Shown here piece by piece: positions 1-12,900 of a stretch of DNA of 23,121 nt. The position numbers were made by a program, and so were the translations under genes. The DNA is from Apostichopus leukothele (taxonomy: Eukaryota; Echinodermata; Holothuroidea; Aspidochirotida; Stichopodidae), in contig JAAAKB020050452.1 of assembly GCA_010014835.2 (NCBI GenBank), positions 1 through 23,121 on the forward strand, read 5' to 3'. A model generated the notes under the pieces. It saw only the letters and a list, made by a program, of their open reading frames with translations. It made no database searches and had not been told where the DNA came from. Within the stretch, counting starts at the first letter, position 1. Each line of letters begins with the position of its first letter.

Positions 1-115
1 CTCATACTCATACCAATGTACATGCTATTTGTACTCATACTCATACCAATGTACATGCTATTTGTACTCATACTCATACCAATGTACATGCTATTTGTAC
101 TCATACTCATGCCGA
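1..115. repeat. 33-bp tandem repeat, over three copies
   Basis: The unit begins ctcatactcataccaatgt and repeats every 33 bases with almost no divergence, so the array is young. It is cut by the window edge. A degenerate tail of the same word family (actcatgccgagaggaatt) continues to about 175. Confidence 0.95.
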
Positions 116-440
116 GAGGAATTTTACTTGTGCTCATGCTGTTGTACTCAAACTAAAATTTTACCGACAGGTAATTGAGTTTCATCCATGAAATATGAAG
201 TTAACAAATGTCTCAATGTGAAAGATATAAGGAGGGTGAGAACCATCGAAATTGAAATATCCCAACATTCACTTCAATTTCCTTCCATTTACAGAAGGCT
301 TAGAAGTTTCCTCTCACTCTTGAATTCAAAAACCAAAATGCCTTGCCACCAGTGACAACAATAGTTACCATTGTTGGAAGTTAAATTAGTTTAACTCGGT
401 AGACAAAAAGGATCAGGAGAGGTAGTTAGTGCCCTACAAA

Positions 441-482
441 GACCCCATATAATAAAGCCAATATAGACCCCATATAATAAAG
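441..482. repeat. Direct repeat of 17 bp, 25-bp period
   Basis: gaccccatataataaag occurs at 441-457 and again at 466-482. Nothing else is apparent between 176 and 630 beyond the 3' end of the gene. Confidence 0.8.
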
Positions 483-648
483 ATGTTGGCAATGCTTAAA
501 ATTGTTGTCTACACGGTACGCCTAAACACAGTTATTATACAAGCCATCAGACATTTCACTACCATTTTAAGGCATACTATTGTAGAATTAGTCAAACTGC
601 AATGCACCAGTAGAACCAAATAGTACATATAGAATGGGTTGCAGTATA

Positions 649-654
649 TTTATT
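649..654 (-). terminator. Poly(A) signal AATAAA
   Basis: A canonical AATAAA lies on the minus strand about 196 bases past the predicted stop codon, a usual 3' UTR distance. Cleavage would be expected near 625-635. No other AATAAA lies closer to the stop. Confidence 0.6.
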
Positions 655-849
655 GGTTTCCTGAAACACAATGGTCCTAACATTCCTCATATACAGAGAT
701 TAAAATGAAAACTTGATTTAAGAACATGCAGCAGTTGTTAAATTATTTTACAAGAGATCTCAAAACTCATTTCCACTGACTGTTAGTAGCCTACCTCTGA
801 TTCAAGTGTGTAACACTGCCCTCCTTCTGGGAGCATCAATGCTCTTAGT

Positions 850-903
850 CTAGTCATACTGTTTAAAGTGGTATTCAAATATCCCTTGTTCAGCACAAAG
901 TTC
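850..903 (-). CDS. Terminal coding exon with stop codon
   Basis: A strong acceptor (TTCTTTTCTTCTAG) is followed in the required phase by 17 codons reading ELCAEQGIFEYHFKQYD and a TAG stop. Transcription would continue as 3' UTR to a poly(A) signal about 200 bases on. The same bases are also open in another frame to a good donor at 794, as discussed in the findings. Confidence 0.8.
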   Translation of the reverse strand, partial: ELCAEQGIFEYHFKQYD

Positions 904-3900
904 CTAGAAGAAAAGAACAAACAAAGTAGTACAAAGAAATGATTACTACAGGATTCAGAACAGTCATATCACTTTAAATTATCCCTTAAAGGGATAGCGC
1001 TGACGATAGCAACTATGTGTAGTTGCTTTCAACGAACTCCCTAAAGCTAATAAACCTAAAACAGGGCTTTAATTAGCTAATCTGCACTGCCAGACAATAT
1101 GCTAGAGAGACAAAAAATGGTCACCATGAAGTAGCGAGACTTGAACACCTCTGTTACTGCTGACACTCAGAGCATTTTACTTGCATTTGAGATCTTTAAT
1201 TGTATGACATTACAGTCTCCGCATGTCAAGCAACTATTTCGAGAATCGGGTTAACAAACACAACAGGATATTGTTTACTTACTCTTCTTCCGAAAGGTAT
1301 TCAAGAAAGACAGCTCTCTGGTAAATATCGCTCTAAATTAAAAGATAAGAGAACAATTTTAAGTCCTGGAGGTGAAGTGACTGTTTAGACATCAGGGACA
1401 TTGTGTCTTACATTAATCGTTTTGTAAGCAGACGACAAAAACCTAAAACATCATGACAAGTCTTGATCTCATTGCATGATTCTGACTTTTACTTTACTTC
1501 ACATTTTAGATCGCAAATTTTGTTGAAATATTTCATGTGTTTGCCTCAACCAACCACAGATGACATAATCATAATGATCCTAATACCACGACCAGTTCAA
1601 CAATAATGCATCAAATTTTCATCCAATTAACTTTCTGCGAGACAAAACAAAAGACACATCAAACAGTGTGACCTTACCACACCATAACGAAGAGCAAACT
1701 CCTTCAGAAGACGTCTGGAACTTGAATGTAATATGACTCGGTTGTTACTTGCACCATCAACTCGCTGGTCATGTCTGTAAATTATTGTTAAAGACAGTTG
1801 TAAAAGTCAGGAAAGTAGTAACTACATAACCACCCTTGTTATGATGCTTTGGTGGGGCAGTTTAATTGGAAACAGAAAAACAATTTGCTGTATACAGTAA
1901 AACTCAAGCTAAAATCTAGGAAACCTCCCCCCCAAAAAAATTTCTTTGATATTTGCCCAATTTATGAGCAATTTCTCCGCAATTTTTAAAACAAGTTTTC
2001 TTTACTGTTCATTACGATTGTGAATTTTAATTTGTTAATCTTCGTTGCATTAGTATTAATTCTCTTGTCAAACTGAAACAATTCATTCGTGAATTAATTG
2101 AACATGATTAAATAATCAGTATTGTCCTCACAGATGGGAAGGTCATCTAAGTTCAATCTACTACTACAACCAACAATATACAACCTGAGTTGACTCTCCA
2201 CAATATTTCAAAAACTTCTGAAACATAAAAGAAGATTACTCATCGTTTAATTTATCATTGGCTTAAAGTTACTGCAAATAGTTTACTCAACAAGTAGCAA
2301 TAATTCAAAAATCAACTGACCTTAGTAATTTAATGAGCAGTTCTTTGTACATGATTTGCATATGTTTCCAGTATTCTGGTCTGCACAGATGACTATTGGG
2401 AGCTGGTAAATGACCTGTCCAGAACTGACTAACGAAGGAACCGACTAACATCCTCTCCTCTTGTTGCCAGAGTTCGTAAGCAATCGATTGCTGTAAACAA
2501 TCAGGAAACGAGTACAAAAAAAAGATGAGTTGGAAGAAGAGGAAAATCCTCATTGCTAGTCACATCCATTTTTTTTAAGGTGAAAATCTGAAAATTTAAG
2601 AAGTACATGCTATTATATGATGACATATATTGCAAATTAATCTAATTTAGTTGGAGTAACATTCTTAGGGAGTGCATCTTGAAGAGGACTCCCTTCATAA
2701 TTATAATTAGCAGCCGTATACATTGACATTTGTTGGTAATACCTTGCATAATAAATACACTCAATCTGTTGCACACAGACAGAGGATGACCTTTCATCTC
2801 CCCTCTCCTCTCCTCTCCCTCCCCAATCACCAAGAAAAAACTTGCTGCCTCTCAAGTTACACAGCCTCATCTCGATGATATCAGCATGTAGACTGTGGTT
2901 AGCTCTCAAATCCTTTCGTTGTGAACCACATATATAGGTGAGAAAAATAGCTTGGAAAAAGTGGGTCATTTCACCCTCTATGATATGCTATGGGACCCCA
3001 TCTTCTTCCTCCAGCTCATTGGGGCCACTCTAGAAATGAATGCAAGTATGTCAGAATTGACTAGCTTACAAGTCTCTCTCTATGAGTTTGGTCCTCCTCT
3101 GCGACATGGAATGCTTCGTGGTGGTAGACAGGGTGGATGTGGTTCTCTATCAAGTACAGTCTGCCAAGCAATTCTTCAACCAGAATCTGCAGGAAACAAC
3201 AAACTAATTATTAATCCAACTTAGTCATGTAGTTAAAATCTGTTTCTTGCTGCAGTATTTAAATTATTATTTTACATTTTGCATTTAACAAGTTTAATGA
3301 TTTGTTTTGCTTTGTTTCATTTGGCTTTTTAATTTTGGTTGTGAGAGATGTGGGAATGGTTCCCTTGTTTTTGTCTTTGTAATCATTCACAGAAATTATC
3401 TCATGTAATTGCTTTTTACTACACAGAAGGAATGTAATTAGCATATACTGTACAGTATAATTAACATAATCACTCCATGTATACAGAGTTGTAGGAGGGC
3501 GGTCCTCATTGAAGTTTCATTCCAAGCAATGAAGTCAATGTTGACATGTTTTTAATTTCCTAATTTGCATGTAACATACAGTAACTATTAATTATTTAAA
3601 ATACAGTAGTTGAGAACTTAATGGACTCCAGAATTCCTTGCTCATTAACCCTGGAGGGGGTGCCTTAATTTGGTCTGAAGTAGAAATTTCGAGTACAACT
3701 TGATATAGGTTTGATAAACTTAGCTATCAGTCACAAAAACTTGCTATAAAAACAGATTTTGCAAGGATTTTTTTTTTTTTTCCAACAGACTGACTCTGCA
3801 CAAAGGGGTTCAGGAGTTCAATGCTATAGTAAACAGCACTACACTGAGCATATAATAGCCATCTCCTTCAGCTTACCTATAAGAATTGTGGATCTCAGTT

Positions 3901-6900
3901 TGTTGATCACAGAGAGAAAGAACAGAAGCCTACTTGGTTGTATTCTGTTGTTATGTAAGCCTTTGTTATATAACTTTGACAGTAAGTAAATAGCAAGTTG
4001 ACAACATAAAACAGTGTCAATGAAAAGATACTGGGATATTACATCAACATATCCATATACTATGTATGGTGTTAAGGCTTCAACGTTATCATACTTGGAA
4101 TATATGCATTTATGAATGTTCACACCACGAATATACATCCATGAATATGTATATACATATTTTTTTATATCTTGGGTTGGAAGTACCAGTACATTTCTCA
4201 TTTTGGTGCCTGCCAGTGATAAGGATTTTTATCAGATGACAATCATATGAAAAACGATATGTATAATATAGGTTACTTCAAACAGTAATTTAAGAGTACT
4301 CTTAGATGTGCGTCAGTGGGTTTCCTTGTTTACATGACTTAATATATCAGGGGTACATGTTATGTTGCTAAAGTGGTTACTAGATCAGACTAGATTTAAC
4401 TGGCTGAACAAAGCCAACTTACTAAAAACAACTGTAAGTATGACGCACAAGACCACTGAGGCACTAAACTGTTATGCAAAACAGAGAAGAACTAAACATT
4501 TTTTGACAAAAAATATCACAAATATTAATTACTATATTGTACCCTTTGTAAAGTTATAAGTGCTCAAACTAGCGATCTACAGTGAGAAACAACCAAAACT
4601 TTACACGACTCATCTGAGCAGAGTGATTAGTCTTGTTAAACAGTAAGCCTGAACCTCATCTAAAACCAGGCTCGAGCTGAAACTCACCTTGGCCGGGGGT
4701 TTCCTTCCAAGAGCCTCAGTGATTGCTCTAATATAGCTGATATGACTGTCTTCGGTCAAACGGAAGGCTTCTCTGACCAAGGAACACAGCATCTCCTCCT
4801 GGACTAAATTCTCTCCCTCATCGGAGGAGTTACCCCCTCCCGAGCTGTAGGAGCGTGACAAGATGGCAGGACTGATTGGTGGGGAGGAGAAGGCAAGAGT
4901 GGACAGCAAGAAAGGAGAGGGCGGCAGAGATGGATTGGTTGGATTTCGGCTGAGTACGGGAAACTGAGCACAGAGGAGTGCATGCTTGTACAAGCTGTCC
5001 TCCTACACAAAAGTAACAAATAATTCAAATAAACTGGTCATTAATACGTTCAGGGTTGGCACAGCATTAGGGAAGGGAAACTTCCTGAGACCTGTATGGA
5101 TACTGTAAAAGAAGTCCTGAGCAACTGTTACAATTTAGACATAATTAAGGGAAGAAAACCTTGTTGTGAGACATATGGATACTGTAAAAGAAGGAGCAGC
5201 TGTTTCAATTTAATACACGATTTAGGGAAGAGAACCTTTTAGTAATGAGACCTGTATGGATACTGTAAAAAGAAGTGACTGTTAAAATTAAATACACGAG
5301 TCAGGGAAGGGAACCTGAAGTTATGAAATGGATACTGTAAAAGAAGTAGCCACTGTAACAATTAAAATACACAACTTCAATTTTAACACAGCTTTTCTTG
5401 AGTTTCATGTGACATTTTATCATTGAAACGAACTTTAAACTTTATTGGTGTTCAGAAAGTACAGTTTACATATCTATAGAGTATAGTAGATAATGGATAA
5501 CTGGAGATGTATCATTAGTTTATAAATGCCATGGGCTCATGGCTGAATGACTACAACTCGCCATCACTGAGCTGCTGTTTCAATACTTCCCCATTTGATT
5601 GGTTAGCGACTTAACAATTTGCTTTCTAGCTACTTTAGGCTGCATTATTATATAAACATACCACTTCCTCCCTATCAACACTTTCCTTTACATGTCCTAC
5701 AGATTTTTACTATAATACAAACACTTGCCAGTAAACCAATGACATCATAGAAATCATGTGATAGTGTGCTGAACCAGCATGTCAGTTTATAGCTTGGTTC
5801 CCTTTACCTGACAAAAATACTTCCTCTTTGCATTAGCAATGTCACCAGAATCACTGACCGCTCAATATATATCATCAGGTTTTAAGGTTTCAAATCAACG
5901 AGAAACGTAAAATTGATCTGACATATACAGCTTGTAAACAGGGAAAAAAATGGCTTACAAGTCAATTGCATAATTAACGTCAGGTTGATGACTAAACTGT
6001 ACCTCAAACTGAGTAGCTCAAAAGGTATTTCAAATAGTAACTTTGGAGGCTACTGTCAACCATTGTTACTTCCTTTTCTTTTTGTTCTTCTTTTTTTGCG
6101 GGGGAGGGAGGGGAGGGGATTCCTTTTCTTTTTGTTCTTCTTTTTTTTGCGGGGGAGGGAGGGGACGGGAGGGGGGAGATGGGGATGAGTTGGGCCTTTT
6201 CAGCTATGAATTTTTTCCACCATCTATGTTTCAAGTTTCATATCTGGAGTTTCAAATATTGCATTTTGAATTCAAATTGTTCATTCCAAATAACAATGAT
6301 ATGAACTACAGTACAGTCTTCCTGCTGGTCAGTTGTGATGAAAAACAATCTAGTGGTTTATATGCACATTGTAGTCCCTTTACTGTATAGACAATGATAT
6401 TGACTCTAGTTCTGATGTGCACAGGTTTTCTAGTCAAACAGTTTCTAGAGAATTATCTTTATTGGATCAATACACAAGATTTAAGCATTTATCCCCCTTA
6501 CACCCTTTGCTAAATGTGGTACAGTCACTTCTATGCTAACTGAGGTTGTCCATTTGTCCTTCAAAGAGATATAATGGTAAAATCCCTGTCAGTATCTCTC
6601 ACAGCCTAAGAGGTCAATGTACTTTTCATAAAGTGTACTCTGAACACTGTGAAGCAACGTAATATACTTGAGACGTACATGTACATAACTTGCCACCAAT
6701 ACTTTTTTCCCTCAGCACAAAGCATTGCAATCTTTGTATTAATTATATCTTTATTTATTAAGAAATTTTCAACAGGATTTGAGGTTCCTGTTTTACCTGT
6801 TTTTTCTAACAGGTTCTTTTGTTTGTTCACTAAACTAAACTGAACTCTCAATGAGTAAATACACATCAGAAAATTATAGTGCAGCAAGATATCAGTGAAA

Positions 6901-9900
6901 AGTGGATAAAATTATCGAAACGGGGGCGTTCATACATGTCTGAGTGCATTAGTGTGTATCAATTTTAGCAAGATAGTGCTGAACAAGGGAAACACAGCCA
7001 CTGCTGTTTAGATGTTCAGGACCTTAATTTGAACTTTAAGATATTAAATATTTGAAGTTCTTCATTTCCACATTCAATGATACAAACATAAGATATCACA
7101 ATATCACAAGTATTAGGAGTATTACAAAAGTTAGTGTGGAGGAGGCCTAGAACTACAGAAGCATAGTTTTTTGAGGTCAGGTCACCTTACAAGAGTAATA
7201 AAATACAAAAGGCAAATATTAAAGGTACCGAAAAGAAGAGAGAGAAGGGTAAAAGCGAATGAGTGGCTACATAAAAAGTTTGATGATTTAACGTAAAATA
7301 TGTACATGGATAATATTGGTACATGTACGAGGTAATAATTTTTCATGCCATTCATACATGTATGAGAAGTAATAATTGATATAAATCTATATCAAAACTT
7401 GTGCTACTTAAGGAGCTTTAATTAATTAAATCAGGGCATGGTGTGCTGATAATAACAAGTGTTGCAAATATTTCTAATCTCTCTTTCCTGTCAAAGCAGA
7501 AAGAGACTGTTTACTTAAGATGGCTTTATAAGCATTAATTAGCCCAAACAAAAGCACAATAATGAAGGTGGTGTAAGATAATAGTTTTATGTACAAAGAC
7601 AGTAAAACACTCTTAGGAACGAAAGACTTGATTCTGTACATGACACCTATAATCTTACGAACAGTAGTTTTAACTTTCTGAATATGTTTCCAGGTAATGT
7701 GCACCGAGGAACATAGTACTTAGCATTCACTGAAGAAATAGTATGAACATCCAGCAATCAGCAAATAGAATGAAAGATAAAATACTATGATGTATAAATG
7801 TATGAATGAGTGCTAACTTACCTTATCTTTGAGTTTCGTCTCCGTGCATCTGATACAATGACTCCCCTGAAGCCGGGGGTCCGGCTCCTCATCAATCCCG
7901 GAATCCATTGCGTCACTTTGAATATTTGGGAATGTGTAATCCTGTGCAGGAGTGCTCGGGCTTTGAAGCACGGTGGTGGCACGATGACTGGCCCTAAAAA
8001 CGGAGGGCAGAGTACGGTAGCAAATAGATAAAGCCAAATTTAGCACAATATACAAAAACAAAGAAAAAGGTTTCAGGAACACAAGTAATGCTTAGATTAG
8101 TTTTTCTGTAACTTACAAGATATTCAGCTTTAAAATGTCTGAAATGTTCCTTTAAGGCTAAAGTAATGATGACATCATCTCCTCAGACCAGGTCTACAGT
8201 ATTTGTTAATATTGCTTTATTAATGCAAATAACTAAAAGCAAAATTTGCTCCTTTAACACAATTACAAATAAAGAGAACTTGCATGGCTTACATCCAACA
8301 GCACATCCTTGACAAAACATATGCACGACAAAATATATTGATTGAGGCCAATAACATCTAAATGGTTTTCCTACTGGGTCCCCCCCCGGCAAAGACGAAA
8401 AAAATCATGTTTACACGGCTCAAACGGAATAAAATTAATAACCATTGTGAAGTTAGAACAATGTGCTGTGATTCACAGACTTTGTATCATGTCTGTTTAT
8501 TACCTCAGACTTTGGTGTCCCTTTAATATATGCATATTTACTAATTTGCATATGGATGTCCTCTTTGGATTCATAAATATCTTCCTCTAGTGGTTTATTA
8601 ATTTAAGACATTCAAATACATTCCTTTATCCATTAACACTTACAAGTATTTCTTGAAATAGTCTTCCAAATTGGCAAGTGTGCCCTCTGGCCTACAAATG
8701 AAACAAGAAAAGAAAAACTTTACATCACCATAGAGCAGAAAAATAGTGACATTGCCCTAACGAAAACTATCACCTGACATTTCTAATCATAGCTGTACAT
8801 ATCTATTTTAATGTAACTAGCAAATCTCACAACATAATGTAACTTTTCTAAACTGTGTAACTCCATATGGTAAGTGTGTGTGTGTTTCAAGATTTAACAC
8901 AAATGATGTACTTGGTGAAATGTGCAAGAAAACTTGCCATTAGCGTGTACTACGTACAGTAACCTAAAGTGCAGTACTTTAACCTCATATTGCAGCAATC
9001 CCACCAGACATCCTAAATATTAAAATGTATACAAAAGGGTATAATATAAGAGGCTCTGTGAATGCAAACAATTTCATGACTTGAGTTAATCTGAGTGGTT
9101 GAAACTGAAAGATGTTCTGTTATAATATAAACACACTCAATCTACGTACGAATGAGATTACTGAATATACAGACTAAAGTAATCAGAGTTCTGTAAATTA
9201 TGTATCCTGTAAGTATGAAAGTATAAAATAAAATGTTAAAGATTAACTCAAATGAAATAAATTTCTTTATATCATACAATGAGGGCTTTATTGTTCATAA
9301 AACTATACAGTTTTGTCTGAAAGTTTAGGAGCACAAGGTTAGGCTATATATTAGAGTAAATTAATGAAACACATTTAAATTTGAATCAGACAAAGCGGTC
9401 AATAATCCTTGCAGTCTTGAAAGTGTAGCAACCTTATAGTACTGTAGGTACTGTACAGGAGGAATTAGTTAAACTTTGAATAATACTGGTGTAAACCGGA
9501 TAAAGCTGGCAAAATGCCACTCTGGGACTTTCTAGCTGGATGTGATAACAGCATTAAAAGTGGTCAAACAGAGTTCAGGATGAAGTACGAGACCAATGTT
9601 ATCACTTCCTACTGTACAGTATGTAGGCGTCATGCGAATCATATCACAGCGTACGGTATAGAAGTCATCGTACTGTAAATAATGTATAAAACAGAGCTCT
9701 CAGTTGATTGGCAAACATACTGTAAATGCTGCAACATTGTGGGAGTTTACTGCAGCAGCTAGCCCTAGTTGGTTCAGTAACTTCAGTTATAACTTCATGG
9801 CATAACATGTATGACACATGTGTACAAAGAAGTAATTGCTTGTTGCACAGTTGCATAGTGGCCGTGGACGCAGGATATCACAACTTTAGTGTCTCATCAT

Positions 9901-12900
9901 TAATGGAGACCAGAATTACTTTCAAACTGAAATATCAACACCTATAGTAAAGTAACCCTACTTTGGCAACAAATGTCCCCTATCATAGTATTTAACCCTA
10001 CTTTGGCAACAAATGTCACCTATCATAGTAAAGTAACCCTACTTTGGCAACGAATGTCACTGCAGGACATGTATGAAACTGTGATGGCCAAGCTGGCCCA
10101 CAGTACTGTAATTCACAAATTTTGATAATCTGGGGTAGAAATTACAATTTTTCTGTTATTGACTGGCAACTGAGACAGTAAGTTTTGAGTGATGACATTG
10201 ATGCCAATTTTCTTTCTGAAAGTGCACTAGATCATGTGTAACATACCACTAGTCATTACAGTATGTAGAAAATTGAATGACTGTGGCAGGATATGGACAG
10301 ACTGTACAAAATTCTAGCATGGAAATGCAAGCAACTATTTGCAAGCCAAAAGATCTTAAACTATTACAAAATATTTCATTTTTGTCTTATATTTTCTAAA
10401 TTAGTTTAGACCTCAGTAATATTCTTTTCATTTTACTGCTCTTCAGTTTGCACACATGCATATAATGTACACCTTACAGGTACCAGCATTTCTCCCTATC
10501 TGAAGTGCATAATTTTCAATTCAGAACTTGTTTCTTCAAAGGCACTTTTCACTCCGTATGGCCAATTTTACATTTTGCCCTTTCCCAATATGTGTAGTGT
10601 CTCTAATTGACACTGATCAAATCAGAAAGGGTTATTCCTGCGCATGCTTTGTTCATCAAGCATTTTCCTTTTTCTTTGTTCAATACCTCCACATCTGCCC
10701 CGTCTATTCAAAGTTTTAAATGTCCAACTTCACCCAGTGTTTGTTGTCACGCTTTACCAATTCAGGGCAGTAGTTCTTGCCTGATATGCAATCATGCGCT
10801 TTACTGATTTTGTAGTATGCATCATCCCTACATCGCTGTCGCTAGATTGGGGTAGGCCTAGGCCTATTATTTCAATAACATTAGGCCTATCCATCGCTTT
10901 TCCGAAAAATAACACTAACAACACACATACAAAACCCAGCGGGCACTATGGTTCCTTGCGTAATGGAATATTAAAGTGTTGTATTTCATCACCCAATCAT
11001 ATCATTTATGCCCACATGTACCAGCCATTAACCGACAACTATATTTCACGTTTGGATACAATCTTATTTAAGGTTGTGGAGTTATTACAATTTAAAAACT
11101 TTGGCCCCTCCCCAAAAATTGGGCTAAAAAAAAAAAAAAATTTGCGCCCCAAAAAATATAGGGCCCCACATATTCGGGCCCAAAAACTGTGTCCCAACAT
11201 GGGTTTGGGGTGAAAATAAATTTTGGGACCACCCGGCCCAAATTGGGAGCAGAATTTGGGGGGACCCAGATGGCCTACATATACCAGCTATCAACCAACA
11301 ACTGTAATACCAAGTTTGGGTACAAACCCACTTATGGTTGCAGAGTTATTGCAATGTAAAGAAAATGTGGGCCCATAAGGTTCCAACATATTAGGCCCCA
11401 CAAATTCGGGCCCAAAAAATGTGTCCTTTGAGGTGGAAATAAATCTAGGCCCACCGAGCACAAAACTGGGCCGAGAATTTTTGGGACCGATGGTCCCCAA
11501 AACTTTAGGCCTACATGTACCAGCTATTAACCAACAAATGTATACCAAGGTTGGTTACAATCCTACTTGCAGTTGAGGAGTTATTGCAATGTACAGATTT
11601 TACGTTTGACCCCATAACCTCAGTAATATTCATAAGGTCAATGCCAAAAATGATAGGGTACACCTTCCGCTATAATGCATCTACTTAGCAAGTATGACAA
11701 TTATCCATCTCGCCATTGTTGAGTTATCGCAGATTCAAGCAATTGTCACAGATGCACACCAATAGAGACACTATATTTTGACACAATCATACAGCCAATT
11801 ACAGCATACATGAGCTGTATACTGCTTGTATTATTGATACTGCACATAATAATATACAGACTCACTGTCATTTATAGCATATATATACCTACATATATAA
11901 TACAAAGTTCACGTATCACATGTATACTGTGAGTTATATAGCATATGTACAGTATACTGTGTAGGTATATGCTTTGTACACATGATTTATAGCATACACA
12001 CATACTGTACCTACTGTGTACATGTACTACAACTATAACATACATACTGCGAGTTATAGCATACATACTAGGTATGTATACATACAACTATAATATGTAT
12101 ACTGCAAGTTATAGCATACATATACAGTATACTGTGTATGTATTATGTATACTACACCAAACAGTTGTTATGATTTATGGCATACATACTGTGTGTACAG
12201 TATGTATATACTACAACTATATGTATACTGCAAGTTATAGCATACATGTACAGTATATATTACTGTGTACATGTATTATATATCCTACACCAATAATATA
12301 CATGTGATTTATAACACATATGTATACTGTACCATATGTACAAACATGTATCAAAACATGCAACATGAAGAACATGCTAGATAAAACATTATGGTAGTGA
12401 AACACTGTTAACTAATAAACACATCTATTTAACCAACTCAAAGCTGGCACTTCAAGTAAGAACATTCTCCCTGCGGCACTTGGTTGTGTTTCCTGACCAT
12501 AGATTCATAAAAATAGAGGTTGAAATCTGATCAAGCATTTCAGTATTTTACTTACATATTCATTTCTTCTGCTTGCCATACCAATGAGAAGTTAGCAGAA
12601 TTTAATCTGAGGTTGTTGAAGAATGGTTTAAAAACCCTGTCAGGTGAGACATGGGTGGGCTGGTTTTCTGCCCATTCCCCGAGAGAGGAATGGTTCTTGG
12701 TCGCCATTAAACAATGAAGGTAGTGCCTGGTGAATGTTGCTACCACTAGTAGACATGAAGAACATATTGTGAGCTGCTGAGATGATTTAACTTTACCATC
12801 ACTGACTCCAAACAGCTGGTTCTGGAAAGAAAATATTAAGTCAAAATGTCAGATCAAAATAATCACAAGACAATCAAGAAATACAACAACAATTTTATGA

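Larger units (their letters stand above)
8692..12555 (-). other. Long intron, 3.9 kb, filled with tandem repeats
   Basis: No coding exon is needed here: AT from the exon ending at 12556 joins G from the exon starting at 8691. From 8692 to 9938 I see only AT-rich sequence. The rest holds three tandem fields (9939-10062, 11013-11610, 11870-12345), listed separately, and a cluster of taggccta words near 10853-10890. Confidence 0.75.

Noticed and set aside
1130-1200. tRNA gene on the minus strand
   Set aside because: Only a B-box-like word is present; the T and acceptor stems do not pair. Kept only as a weak SINE candidate.
2642-2833. Second minus-strand frame starting MVIGEGEERRG
   Set aside because: It is the wrong frame over the intron and exon at 2661-2765; the frame set by the acceptor at 2766 fits the chain.
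5808-5825. Possible 18-nt cassette exon reading RKYFCQ before CAG|GTAAAG
   Set aside because: The donor is good and the phase fits, but the acceptor is poor; the flanking exons already join in phase without it.
6004-6390. Frames rich in Phe/Gly (plus) or Pro/Ser/Lys (minus)
   Set aside because: They translate the duplicated pyrimidine/G-rich block.
11291-11548. 85-residue minus-strand frame rich in GP, F and R
   Set aside because: It is a translation of the roughly 250-bp tandem repeat.
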